A stretch of 64,000 nucleotides of DNA from Seison nebaliae (taxonomy: Eukaryota; Rotifera; Pararotatoria; Seisonacea; Seisonidae): the NCBI GenBank assembly GCA_023231475.1, contig JALJEE010000250.1, forward strand, positions 1 to 64,000, read 5' to 3'. Below the pieces are notes generated by a model. It was not told where the DNA came from. It searched no databases and saw only the letters and a list, made by a program, of their open reading frames with translations. This document shows positions 39,906-50,596 of this stretch, piece after piece (the first letter of the stretch is position 1; each line of letters starts with the position of its first letter). The translations under genes were made by a program, and so were the position numbers.

Positions 39906-40972
39906 TTCTTCTTAATCTCCTCATCTCACTCACTTTCCCTTATTATTTGTACAATGTCCAAATGACGTCATTGATTCATTAATCATTATTTTACAATGAA
40001 ATCTTTCATTTAGAAAATATCATAATACAATTAATAAACATATCAAATTCTGTTTTCGTGAAAAAAAAACAATTTTCATGAAATTTGTTTTGTAAAGAAA
40101 ATTTACCGATGTAGTACGACCAATATTCGTGTATTAATAATTATTATGGAAAATAATACATCTCAACATCAGTTAAACATTCAGTAACTTAACATCAGAA
40201 AACTTGAAAATCTAACTGCAATTAAACTATGAAACTTTTCTGATTTAGTTAGTTGAATTTCACTTAAACTCTCTCATTTCGATAATAATTATAAAGAATT
40301 ATTTTTAGTACCTAGTCAGTTTTCAGCAGTTCACAACTACGCTTTTGCGATTTCGAGTTTCAGAGAGAGAGAGTTCGTTGTTAGATTTGGAACTTTCTCC
40401 CCCATATAACTCAACATTCTTTTTGTAACTTGAGCAGTCTCATTAAAATTCGAGAAATTAATTGGATTAATTAATAATTATTCGAACGAAAATTTTCAAT
40501 AAATACTTAAAAGGAAAGAAGATGAATTCTCACACAGTTCTCAAATCGATAATAGCAACTTGTCGTCAATTCATTTAAGAGAAGTTCCACCGTTAACGGT
40601 TTACATAGAGGGTATTTCGATCGACGAATTTTAAGGAAGATTAAAAATAAGATGACATATTTTGCATGACACCTGAGAACAATATCAAACTACTTAAAGT
40701 AATTCGATTTATCGAAAAACGTTCGACAACTAAAAAGTTGTATAAATAGATTTGTCAATCTTATTTTTAGTATAGTTCTAAATTCGGAATTGAAAGAAAA
40801 GTTTAAAATTAGTCAAGTTAGAATTTCATTTGACACAGTAGAGATTTTTTAAATTTTATTATTTTATTAATTGTTTATTATCTTCTAAAACTAAATTGAG
40901 ATAAATAATATCAATATTTTTAATAATAATAATAATATCAGAGTTTTCATTCCTTTCTATATAGAACGGTCA
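39906..40972. promoter_or_regulatory. Divergent promoter region
   Basis: About 1,070 bases separate the starts of the CABIT gene (-) and the secreted-protein gene (+), so both promoters should be here. TATAAATA at 40741-40748 is a possible TATA box for the plus-strand gene. A GAGAGAGAGAG run near 40361-40372 resembles a GAGA-type promoter element. A homology-based check of the sites is not possible from one sequence. Confidence 0.35.
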
Positions 40973-41972
40973 ATGATTCGTGTCATTATATGGATGTTCA
41001 TTTTAAATACATTCATCAATTCAAATGTCGATGCCAGTTCGCTAAGAGAATTAATGAATAAAGTTCCATTGGATATACAGAAGAATGCGGAGAAAGTGAG
41101 TTGGAACTTTGAAAGAGAGAATGTGAAAGATGATTACAAACTGAGTTTCGTTGAACTGGATAAAAATAATGAAGAACAGGAGAGAAAAACCGCAGATTGT
41201 GATAAATACAAACCAATAAGTGAAAAATTTAAATCTACAAAAAATTGTCAAATATCTTATCCGAAACATCAAAGGAGTAAAATCATAAAAATAATTCGTA
41301 ATGGAGGTGGGATAATGCCCAGTAGTGGGGTTGCACATAATCCAACGGATTATACCAAACATTATTTACATCAACACTATTTTGCAGAAGCTGGATATTA
41401 CCACGAAGTTAGTCGCAACTTATTTTTTTGTTTCATCATTTGATTTGAAGATTAAATTCCAAGTTTTTAATGCAATCGATAACGGAAATTCCATCTATAA
41501 TATACTAAGTTTTCGGTTTCATTTAACTTGTGAGCCGTCCAAAGAGAGCGAATGGTTCAAAAAAGAAAACATTATAGAAATAAAATCTGGAGAGACGACT
41601 ATACCCAACGATGTGTTCACTTTTCAGCGGAAATCGTTAATTTATTTAAGTAACCAATAAAAAGATAATTTTTAGAGATCGGATATTATATGAAGTAAAA
41701 GTAGGAAATCTTGGACGGCCTGTGATCCTAATGCATTACAACAAAGGACAGCAATGTGCCAACATTCCATTATCCTTAGTTGACGAGATTTGTAGTTACA
41801 ACAAAGACCCTGTCATTCTACACATGATTAAGTCACCAGCACGTGTGTATTTTTTTTAAAATTTATGCTTATGAATTGCTTATAAACAGATTTAACAAAC
41901 ATGACTGAAGCAACCAATATTTGTATGACAGTTGAAAGTTTCAATTATTTCTACAAACAAATTGGAGAGTAA
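40973..41972 (+). CDS. Secreted protein of unknown family
   Basis: Four exons (40973-41407, 41451-41649, 41678-41842, 41890-41972) give 293 aa. The N-terminus MIRVIIWMFILNTFINSNVDA is a signal-peptide-like segment, and the rest is hydrophilic with scattered cysteines. I recognise no domain. The first and third introns are 43 and 47 bases with clear acceptors. The second would be only 28 bases (GTAACC...TTTTTAGAG), so either it is a real ultra-short intron or the frame is broken there by an indel. Downstream exons continue the same style, and the last exon ends FYKQIGE. It converges on a lectin-like secreted gene 215 bases away. It could be part of a lineage-specific secreted family. Confidence 0.6.
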
Positions 41973-42186
41973 TAACGAGTAATATCAAAATAATAATAAA
42001 CATAAATTTTCTTTTTATTCCATAACGATAGTTATTCATCCACACCCATCTTTTTTCAATGTCAATTTCATTTTTTTTCAATATAATTTTATTAATATAA
42101 TTCGATATTGTCAATCATATGGGATTCGAATATTGAGAGTTATAATTAATTATAATCCGAAAAAATTCATATTCTACCATGTATCT

Positions 42187-42929
42187 TTAGACATATTGAG
42201 TTGGATCGAAATCTTTATATAGTAGAGTTGCATTACCTTCAGGAAACTGTAAATGGACATCGGTAAAACAATTCTTGAAACCATAAATCAATTTATAGTC
42301 TATTTTCAGCATACTAGTGGCGACTTGAGCTATTAGTTCTCTGTCTGTCCAAAAAAAAGTTACATCTAAAAGGAAAACTTTCAAAATAAACTTTGATTCG
42401 ATATTTTAAATTTTGCTTCCAATTTCTTTATTTGAATTTTTGTGCAAGCTAATCGGAAATTTAAAGTACTCACATAATCGGTGATTGCTGAATGTTGAAA
42501 AATTTCTCCATAATGTTTAGTTCGAAGTGCAGTAGGACCATATATGTTCACATATGCCACAGAGTGACCATCATCTGGTTCGTGGTCCAACCATAATTCA
42601 CATGAAGAATTTGTATTAAGAATTTCATTTTCATATTCATCTTCCCAAACAAAGTTTTCTGTCCGTCGACAAAGTCCTAAAAGAAGTGCTCTATTTCTTG
42701 GCATTCTGTCTAGATAATATAGGAAATGTAAATCTGGTAAAATCATGGTAGACCAAGTGGGTCCCATTCGAATTACACATTCATTGGCACAACCGGTGTA
42801 ACCATTTTCTACTGTTTGGTCCACAATTAATGATATTTGATAATCCAAAGTTGTATGGGAATAATTAATTAATTGCGAATTGACGAACATATCATATAAA
42901 AGAGAGAACAACCAAACTTTCTTAAACAT
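42187..42929 (-). CDS. Secreted C-type-lectin-like protein
   Basis: The start is the ATG at 42929, because MFKKVWLFSLLYDMFVNS looks like a signal peptide and the frame upstream of it is not gene-like. The body shows the C-type-lectin-like pattern: paired cysteines in GCANECVIRMG, LLLGLCRRTENFVWEDE, then SCELWLDHEPDDGHSV. This is the WIGL-type core and the WxxxEP region. The canonical calcium triplets (EPN/QPD with WND) are not seen, so sugar binding is doubtful. A second block (42365-42187, ending DFDPTQYV) joins in phase only if a 26-base intron (42391-42366) is removed, giving 238 aa. A textbook GTGAGT donor at 42473 would shift the frame to an immediate stop. Confidence 0.6.
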
Positions 42930-43801
42930 TTTTTTCAAACGTTCAACTTTGCGAAATAATATGGAAATTTTTAAGTCTTGAATATTATTCGAATTATTTA
43001 TTCGATTATAATAGACGAGATATGAAATTACGACACGAAAAAATTTTTTAGATTTATAATGCGGAACAAATCTTCCAATTACATCTGCAATTACTTCCTC
43101 CAATATGACAAATGGAATCAAATTTACTGAATAAACAATTATATTATTTTTATTTCTTTTGATTAACTCCAATACCGTTCGTTTCAAGTTCTGTGCTTAT
43201 CCAATTTACAGACCGAATTAATCGATATAGAGTTTAGTAAATAAAGAAATGAATGATTAAATATATAATCATATATATATATATATATATAATAATATCA
43301 ATATAAATGATTAGTCAAATAAAGATTTTTATCTTCTCCTTAGCATACCTGAAAGTTTCCATAGAAACAATGCAATATTTTTCAGTTTCTTTTCGTTCAC
43401 TGAAATCCAAATAAATCGACTGGATAAGATACGTGAGAAAGTATTGTTCATTTTCGATAAGATATGTTTCTAATTCTCGATAAGTCTGTTATTACTAAAC
43501 ATATTATGTTTCAAATCATTCAACAGGTTTCTGAAAAATTCTCATACACTCGTCTGCTACACTTTCAGATGTTAGTGAAAATGGAATTTGTAACGGTTCC
43601 ATTTGAAAGGATTGCTAAATACAACTACGTGAGAGTTGGAGGCTTCATCAATTATGTCATATCAGAATTTTTTAATTTATGGAATGATTCCAAACATTTT
43701 TAAAAAGAAGCTTAATTTTGAGATTTTCATTTTTTATTTAACGGGGGGAATCAATTAGTAATTGAACTATTAATTTCAACGAATAAAGAATTGGTGAGAA
43801 A
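42930..43801. other. Intergenic between lectin-like gene and neurexin-IV
   Basis: This is a divergent promoter region for the two flanking genes. It contains an (AT)10 microsatellite at 43271-43290. A 79-codon open frame at 43464-43703 has no recognisable features. Otherwise nothing is seen. Confidence 0.5.
43271..43290. repeat. AT dinucleotide microsatellite
   Basis: Ten uninterrupted AT units, extended by imperfect AT-rich sequence on both sides. Confidence 0.9.
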
Positions 43802-46800
43802 ATGAGAAGATTACTAATTCTTCTCTTGTTCTATTTGTTGTATGTTGTGAATTGTCTGGAGATTCTTGATACATTCTATAATGATCGATATGCTGGTTAT
43901 TCTTATTATTGTACTCAACCATTGGGAATCAGTAACGGTCGTGTTCCAAATGAACAAATGAGTGGGAGTATATCGGAGAAGAATCGTGAAGCATTCGAAG
44001 CACGTTTGAACGGATTGTCGTCATGGCGACCAGTCAAACAAGACAATGAACAATTTTTGGAAGTGGATTTGGGTGTGAAACATAATGTCACGTCGATGGC
44101 TATTCAAGGGAATGAGGCTGGTGGAGAATATGTGAAACAATTCATCATCGAATTTAGTAACGATGGAATTAATTGGAATTTCTATACGAACAAAGAAAAA
44201 ATTTTGAAATATTTCGAAGGAAATTTCGATGATAATACTCCAGTTTTTATTGAATTCGATTCGTTTTTCATCGCTAGATTCGTCCGATTTCGACCATATC
44301 ATTGGCACAACTTTATTGCGTTACGTGTGGAATTGTATGGATGTAAATTTAAAGATCGTACCGTTTATTTTGACGAACAATCATTCATTCAATATGATGC
44401 TGCTAATTTCCCAATTATTAAAGAATCTGATTGGTTACGATTCCGTTTTCGTTCATCGAAACCGAACGGTGTTATCTTTTATGCGAAAGGTGCAATTAAT
44501 GGAGATTTTTATTTAGTGGAATTGAAGAATGGAAGTATTCATGTTGTTATTGATGTTGGATCGTTCGATATGAGAAGTAAAACAAATCAAAAATTGTCGA
44601 ATGATGGAATTGATTCAGGAAATTATTATGAGAATACATATATGATGGAAAATGGATATTCTTTTTCACTCTCTCAATATTTCTCTTCAATTCTCTCATA
44701 TAATACGGAATCATTATTAGGGGATATTATCGATAATGCCGATGGAACGATCATGGGAGAATCGTCATCATTTGGTGATGGAATCATTGAAGGAGTTTGT
44801 GGTAGTTTATTAGATGATAATTTATGGCATTCCGTCTCAATTCGACGATCTGGTAAATTGATGGAATTGGAAGTTGATCATTTGAAAGTTTATCGTTTCT
44901 CCTCCACATTCTCCTCATTCAATCAATTGAATTTCGATTCTTTAGTGAATGTTGGAGGAACAACAAATGTATTCGATCGTGGTATCACTTCCTCTCTCAA
45001 TTTCACCGGTTGTCTTCAATCATTCAATTATGAAGGAATCGATTTTATTGATGGAATTGAAAATAATAATGATCAATTCAAATTAATCGGACAAATGTCT
45101 TATTCTTGTGGATTGGATGATATTCAACCATTTACACTCTTCAACTATTTCAGTCAATTAACAATTAAAGATAAATTCTTCTATTCAGGTGCACAGAAAA
45201 GTTATAATAACTTTCGCACACAAAATCGAGACGAAGGATTCTATATCTCATTCGAATTAAGATCATTCCAACATAATTGTCAATTATTCTACACGACATT
45301 CCATCAACTCTACGTTGGAATTGATAGACTTATTCGTCTCCAAATGTATTTGGAGGATGGACAAATATATATTTCTCTCATCATTCCCAAACGGAAAATG
45401 GATGAGGATAGAAAAGAAAAAATTTTCCTTCAAAATTGGCCTCCCATCAAATGTCAGAACGGAATAGTGAATGATGGTCGATGGCATCAAATTGAATTGG
45501 AAATACGAACTAATCGATTTGATTATACAATTGATGGTTATAAAACGACCGGTTGGATGGGATGGACGATCGAAACTCCGAATGATTATTATTTCGGATA
45601 TACAACTCAATATATCGATAGTTTCGATGAAGAATATTTCGTATCGATGACGAATCTACATGAGAATTTATTATCTTCATGTATCGGTTGTATTCGAAAT
45701 ATTAATATCAATAACAAACCGATCAATTCTCTCAAACAAGATCATGAGACATTCTCTTTTGAATATTCAGATATTGATACTGAATCATGTATCCTCTTCG
45801 ATCGATGTACACCAAATCCATGTGCACATGACGGTAAATGTCTCCAAAATCAGACTCATTTCTCTTGTGATTGTTCTTATACCGGATATACTGGTGGTGT
45901 TTGTCATGTAAGTGAATATCCAAGAAGTTGTGCCGAATTTAAAATGTCGAAACGACATGATGCTGATATCAGGAAAATCGTTCAATTTCGTGATGGGAAA
46001 CATAAAATTACTATCGATCTTGATGGTAGTGGACCAATTCGTCCGTTTGAAATCGAATGTGAATTGGGTAATATTTATGATTCAACAAATGAAACCATTC
46101 TTCATCATCATTCGGAAGGGAAACAGACAGTTGACGGATATTCAGGAAAAGGTGATTATCAATCTTCAATTCGTTACCATGCCAACGAACAACAATTGAA
46201 CATGTTGATCGAAAGATCGGATTCATGTCGACAACATATTCTTTATGAATGTCAAAATTCCAAATTACTCAATACAAATCCTGAGAAATTATTAGATACA
46301 TCCATATCATCATCTTCTTCATCGTCTTCTTCTGGAAATTTAGATACATCTTTTCTTTCACAAATGTCATCGGCTTATGGTTGGTGGGTTGGAGGAATTC
46401 AAAATCAGAAAATGGATTATTGGGGAAATAGTGAAATGGGAACAGGTCGTTGTGCTTGTGGTCTTCAACAAACATGTATCGGTAAAGGATTCTGTAATTG
46501 TGACACTTATCAACAACAATCTTCATCAATAAGATCATCAGCACAATTATTTGATGATATAAATCGAATGGAAGATGATTCATGGAATCAAGAAAAGATT
46601 AATAAAAAGAATTTCTTTATTAATTCCAATAATGAGAATTTTTATTATTCAAATATTCCTAATGGATGGTCAGCCGATTCTGGTTTTATTGTTCGTAAAG
46701 AACATTTGCCAATTAAACAAATTCATTTTGGTGATACAGGTAGTACATCCGATAATAAGAAAGGTATCTACAAAGTGGGACCATTAATTTGTAATGGAGA

Positions 46801-48391
46801 TAAATTGTTCAATAATGTCGTCACTTTCAATCATAGCGATGCAGTTTTATCATTCGATTCCCAAGTTTTCCGACCTACCATTCAAGGCAGTTTAGATTTG
46901 ACTTTCCATTTCCGAACCTCTTCACAAATGATCGATACAGCAACATCCACTCTTCTACAAATTCAAGGCGAACGAGATTTCTTAGAAATTCGATTATCGA
47001 CTGGTCGTGAAGTTTTGTTGAGATTCTCCGCCGGACATAATGCTGGTGTACAAGTGATTAGTATAAAAACGAATTATGATTTGAATGATAATGAATGGCA
47101 TTTTGTTGAGATGGAAAGGAATCGAATCGAAGCACGTTTACGTGTAGATAATCATGCATCGACAATTCTAGAAGAACAAGAACAATTCCGTTCATTTTCA
47201 TTCACTTCCAATTTAACGATAGGAGCAGGAGTCAATTATAAGAATGGATTCGTCGGTTGTTTTCGAGCATTAACTGTTAATGGACAAATGTTAGATATGA
47301 AAGGTTTAGTAGAGAAAAATCAGATTTATGGAGTTTCAAGTGGATGTGTAGGAAAATGTGATTCATCACCATGTTTAAATGGTGGGAAATGTGAAGAACT
47401 TTATGATAGTTTCACTTGTGATTGTACATTCACACCATTTCGTGGTCATCTTTGTAACGAGGAAGTGGGTACTTTATTAGATGAACATACATATATTAAA
47501 TATACAATTCCTGATATTGGTGTAATTGGAACGGTGGAGGAATTCATTCGAGTCGGTTTCGTTTCTCCTCATTTCGATACGAAAGAGAATGGTGGAAGAA
47601 CATTAATTCATATAGAAAGTGAAGATCGGAAAGAATATTTTTATCTCGAATTACAGAATAATGGTGGAGTTCGAGTGAAATTCCATTTCGGTTTTGACGA
47701 ATGGCAAAGGAATACTGAACGATTTGGTATCCAACTCGCTTCATTTCAATTTCATGAAATAAAAATTTTACGACAATTCTCTAATGGAACAAATCGATTT
47801 CTAATGCAAATCGATGATTATCCTCCTTACGTTAAGAATAAATTCAATATACCAATTATTGCTGATGTGAAATTTGATAATCCGAAATATATTTATATTG
47901 GAAAATATCCATATCGGAAGAATGAAAAAGGTTTTCATGGATGTATTTCTCGCGTTCAATTCAATCGATATTTCCCTTTAAAATTTGCTTTTCGTGAAAT
48001 TGTCGATCCCAATATTGAAATCATAGGTCCCAATGGTAATCAAAGTATCAGAGAACAACATTGTGATATCGATCCCATACGATATCCACCTGATCCTATT
48101 GACATTCCACCAGATCGACGAAAACCGAAAGAAATCATCTTATTAACACCACCAATCACTTCCACTGTCTCATCACGTACTTCTGTTATATTATCCATCA
48201 TTTTCTCTATTTTACTCGCCACAGCCATACTCATTGGTCTGTTCTGTTTAGCAAAACATTCGTCACAAGCTGGCACTTATAGGACATATGAAGAGAAAGG
48301 TGCTTCTCGTGCTTTAGATCCTGATAGTGCCATCATGAAAGGAGATCCTCGTCATCCAGGTGTGACTGAAAAGAAAGAATGGTTCATCTAA
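43802..48391 (+). CDS. Nrx-IV: Neurexin-IV / contactin-associated protein
   Basis: A single exon encodes 1,529 aa. A signal peptide (MRRLLILLLFYLLYVVN) is followed by a discoidin F5/8C domain (about 20-182, ending in LYGC) and two laminin-G domains (to about 660). Then come an EGF repeat (CTPNPCAHDGKC, about 668), a fibrinogen-like region, laminin-G (about 1030-1180), a second EGF (CDSSPCLNGGKC, about 1185) and a fourth laminin-G. A transmembrane helix lies at about 1459-1482, and the roughly 45-residue tail ends EWFI, a PDZ-binding terminus. This is the neurexin-IV/Caspr order. In flies the protein builds pleated septate junctions and the blood-brain barrier with Contactin and Neuroglian, and the tail binds Coracle. 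A Ser/Asp-rich insert sits in the fibrinogen-like segment. Homologous genes usually have many introns; none is present here. AATAAA occurs at 48533-48538. Confidence 0.95.
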   Translation: MRRLLILLLFYLLYVVNCLEILDTFYNDRYAGYSYYCTQPLGISNGRVPNEQMSGSISEKNREAFEARLNGLSSWRPVKQDNEQFLEVDLGVKHNVTSMAIQGNEAGGEYVKQFIIEFSNDGINWNFYTNKEKILKYFEGNFDDNTPVFIEFDSFFIARFVRFRPYHWHNFIALRVELYGCKFKDRTVYFDEQSFIQYDAANFPIIKESDWLRFRFRSSKPNGVIFYAKGAINGDFYLVELKNGSIHVVIDVGSFDMRSKTNQKLSNDGIDSGNYYENTYMMENGYSFSLSQYFSSILSYNTESLLGDIIDNADGTIMGESSSFGDGIIEGVCGSLLDDNLWHSVSIRRSGKLMELEVDHLKVYRFSSTFSSFNQLNFDSLVNVGGTTNVFDRGITSSLNFTGCLQSFNYEGIDFIDGIENNNDQFKLIGQMSYSCGLDDIQPFTLFNYFSQLTIKDKFFYSGAQKSYNNFRTQNRDEGFYISFELRSFQHNCQLFYTTFHQLYVGIDRLIRLQMYLEDGQIYISLIIPKRKMDEDRKEKIFLQNWPPIKCQNGIVNDGRWHQIELEIRTNRFDYTIDGYKTTGWMGWTIETPNDYYFGYTTQYIDSFDEEYFVSMTNLHENLLSSCIGCIRNININNKPINSLKQDHETFSFEYSDIDTESCILFDRCTPNPCAHDGKCLQNQTHFSCDCSYTGYTGGVCHVSEYPRSCAEFKMSKRHDADIRKIVQFRDGKHKITIDLDGSGPIRPFEIECELGNIYDSTNETILHHHSEGKQTVDGYSGKGDYQSSIRYHANEQQLNMLIERSDSCRQHILYECQNSKLLNTNPEKLLDTSISSSSSSSSSGNLDTSFLSQMSSAYGWWVGGIQNQKMDYWGNSEMGTGRCACGLQQTCIGKGFCNCDTYQQQSSSIRSSAQLFDDINRMEDDSWNQEKINKKNFFINSNNENFYYSNIPNGWSADSGFIVRKEHLPIKQIHFGDTGSTSDNKKGIYKVGPLICNGDKLFNNVVTFNHSDAVLSFDSQVFRPTIQGSLDLTFHFRTSSQMIDTATSTLLQIQGERDFLEIRLSTGREVLLRFSAGHNAGVQVISIKTNYDLNDNEWHFVEMERNRIEARLRVDNHASTILEEQEQFRSFSFTSNLTIGAGVNYKNGFVGCFRALTVNGQMLDMKGLVEKNQIYGVSSGCVGKCDSSPCLNGGKCEELYDSFTCDCTFTPFRGHLCNEEVGTLLDEHTYIKYTIPDIGVIGTVEEFIRVGFVSPHFDTKENGGRTLIHIESEDRKEYFYLELQNNGGVRVKFHFGFDEWQRNTERFGIQLASFQFHEIKILRQFSNGTNRFLMQIDDYPPYVKNKFNIPIIADVKFDNPKYIYIGKYPYRKNEKGFHGCISRVQFNRYFPLKFAFREIVDPNIEIIGPNGNQSIREQHCDIDPIRYPPDPIDIPPDRRKPKEIILLTPPITSTVSSRTSVILSIIFSILLATAILIGLFCLAKHSSQAGTYRTYEEKGASRALDPDSAIMKGDPRHPGVTEKKEWFI

Positions 48392-48705
48392 TCAATATTT
48401 TCATATTCCATACTTTTATTCTTTTTTTCATTCTTCATCAACATTCCTCTCCCAACATTTTATCGATAATTTTCATTTGAATCTCAACAAATCTCATTCA
48501 TTTTTTTTCAAAAAACTTCATTTCATTTTATGAATAAAATTTTCTTCAAAAAAATTTTTCTTTAACATAATCCGAAAAAACGAAAAACGATTAAACATTA
48601 AATTTAAAACTTAAAATTTAACACAAATAGAACATTATTTAACACGATAATTCACAACTATTTCACTTCTAGTGAAGAATTAAGATGTAAATATTTTTAT
48701 AGATT

Positions 48706-49575
48706 TTATGAAATTAAACTTTTGTTAATATGCAAAAATGCTAATAATGAAAGATTTTCATCGGATAATTCCGAAATTTGTTTGGTAAAAATATTACCGA
48801 CTGGAGAGAAAAATTGTCCACAACATAAACTTGTACATGATACACATTTAAGTGCAAGAGCAATTCTTTTTAGAATTGTGAGAGATGTTTCTTCCCAATA
48901 TTTATCATATTCCAAATTAGATATTTGGCGATTATTATATATTTTTATTTCTCCCTGAAGATTTGTTGCATTTATCATGGGAAGTGATTGTCTGAATATT
49001 TTATTGAAAGATGGAAGATCATCATCTACCACATCTTCTACTACTCCAATTGGTTTTTCAACTGATCGTTTATTATTCATAAGATCTATCTCATACATTT
49101 CACCCATTTCTAGCAGGATTGTTTCGATATCTTGAAATATTTTATTTCTAATTTTATGATTATAATATTGGATTCCCAACGCTGGATTCAGATATGCTGC
49201 AGCACACAATGTCTTGTTATATAAATAAACATCGAATTTATTTTTCACATTCTTCAACAAATGTTCCACCAAATTATGAACATCTTCACTCTCCTTTATT
49301 TTCGGATGTTTCGATAATTGATCGTAACAACTAATTAATGAATCGATTCGTTACCAAATAAAATGAGGTTCATTTTTCATCATAGCTTCTATAAATTGAT
49401 GACATGGTTCCAAAACTCTTTTTACCAATACCAAATGCGACTTTAATATCGATTCCTTCATTCCTGACTTTTTACGTACCCACGTGGATCAAGACAAATC
49501 ACTAATTTCCAATAACTCATCTGATGAGTTATCTCGTTTCCTTTTTAATTTACCTCGCGGGGATTTGTTGTATTA
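48706..49575 (-). pseudogene. hAT-family transposase relic
   Basis: Reading from about 49575 down to TAA at 48706, one frame holds a polar start (KLKRKRDNSSDELLEISDLS), a short middle (RIDSLISCYDQLSKH) and an intact 189-codon end. The end carries the hAT dimerisation signature YWEET...LALKCVSCTS...FFSPVGNIF...LLAFLHINK. The frame is broken by TGA at 49491-49489 and TAA at 49353-49351. The family's ER-x-FS is changed to CGQFFS. The zinc finger and most of the RNase-H-like catalytic core are absent, so this is a deleted, inactive copy. A 21-base A tract flanks it at 49578-49598. It cannot be a working transposase as it stands. A domesticated function for the intact C-terminal part is possible but unsupported. 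Confidence 0.75.
49512..49532. repeat. Short palindrome in the hAT relic
   Basis: ATAACTCATC and GATGAGTTAT are perfect inverted copies separated by one base. It lies within the coding part of the relic, so it may be chance or a binding site rather than an element end. Confidence 0.6.
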
Positions 49576-49577
49576 AT

Positions 49578-49598
49578 AAAAAAAAAAAAAAAAAAAAT
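49578..49598. repeat. Poly-A tract of 21 bases
   Basis: An uninterrupted run of A on the plus strand lies at the upstream edge of the hAT relic. The following region (to 50048) shows no gene. Confidence 0.9.
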
Positions 49599-50048
49599 AA
49601 TGATTTCTAAAGTGTTCATAATTGATGATTTGTTATATTACTTGATTAACATATATTTTTATTACATTTCAATTTTATACTTTCATTAAAATATTTTATT
49701 CTGATCATTTCATTACTCGCGAATGTCTGGAATTTTTTGATTCCATAGGAGAGGAACGAAGTAAGCTACTTCTCTTCAGCACTTCGTATCCCCACCAATA
49801 TAATTAACTGTCTATTGCTTTCTCAATTGTGTAAACTGTTGGACGTTTTGGGGAAATTTTCAAGCTTATGCACCAATGTCTTTGCTAGTTGTTAAGTGTT
49901 TCTTAAGTTAAAGTTAAGTAATAGAAAAGATGGATTTTTATAGTTGAATCAAATGAACAACAACTGGAAAATTCTTCCAATTCAGTTCGTCAGAATTCCA
50001 ATTTTTCAATCAGAATGAAAATCGTAAATGGAATAATGTTTAGTTCTT

Positions 50049-50596
50049 TCAACATGGTCCATTATGAGCTAGATAAATGGAAGGATCTTCACAAATTGCC
50101 ACTTCTAACAAACAACCATTTGCATAATTGACTCCGTTCGATCCACATTTCCGATCCAACATCTTATTACATGCTTGTCTACAATTCTCCTTCTTCTGAC
50201 ATTGTCCCTTGTGCTTGATCGTGAGTCGCCAATTATCACATCTCGTTCTTTCGAACGCACATGTGTTAGCGTAAGTTATATCATCACTGCCACATATAGG
50301 ATTGTAAATTGCAGGACAGATCGAATTATATCCGCAGGATTCTAAAAATTAAAATCAATATATATTTTCCATTATTGTTTGGAACCTGGTGGGGGTGAAG
50401 GATCACCACATGTATTTCTACAATTCTGCAAACTTCCATATTTACATTGGCAAGTGATACAATCTTTCTTAGTTACTAAATCTCCATGTTTATAAGTGGC
50501 TCTTTTATAATTGCAGTTGAAAAAAGGTAAGAATTGAAAGAAAAAAGCGTCACTTGTCACGACACATAGAAAGATGGGAAAGAATAGTTTTAACAT
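50049..50596 (-). CDS. Secreted two-Kazal-domain protein
   Basis: Exons 50596-50386 and 50341-50049 are joined over a 44-base GTT...TAG intron, giving 167 aa. A signal peptide (MLKLFFPIFLCVVTSDA) precedes a small cysteine-rich segment (YKHGDLVTKKDCITCQCKYG), which resembles a von Willebrand C-like half-domain. A classic Kazal domain follows (CPAIYNPICGSDDITYANTC ... C), then a second, looser Kazal domain (CNKMLDRKCGSNGVNYANGC) that ends at the C-terminus. Kazal domains inhibit serine proteases by inserting a loop around the residue after the second cysteine. Here that loop is PAIYNPIC, in which the residue following the cysteine-proximal position is unusual, so the target cannot be named. It is likely secreted into gut, saliva or haemolymph. 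Confidence 0.85.

Noticed and set aside
42366-42473. Alternative 108-base intron with a perfect GTGAGT donor in the lectin-like gene.
   Set aside because: It joins in the wrong phase and gives a stop two codons later, dropping the coding-like last block. It could still be a real truncated isoform, so the model remains open.
43464-43703. 79-codon plus-strand frame upstream of neurexin-IV.
   Set aside because: No recognisable motif, and the conserved neurexin signal peptide begins cleanly at 43802.
49512-49532. Palindrome considered as a terminal inverted repeat of the hAT element.
   Set aside because: The arms are adjacent and inside the coding frame of the relic, not at its two ends.
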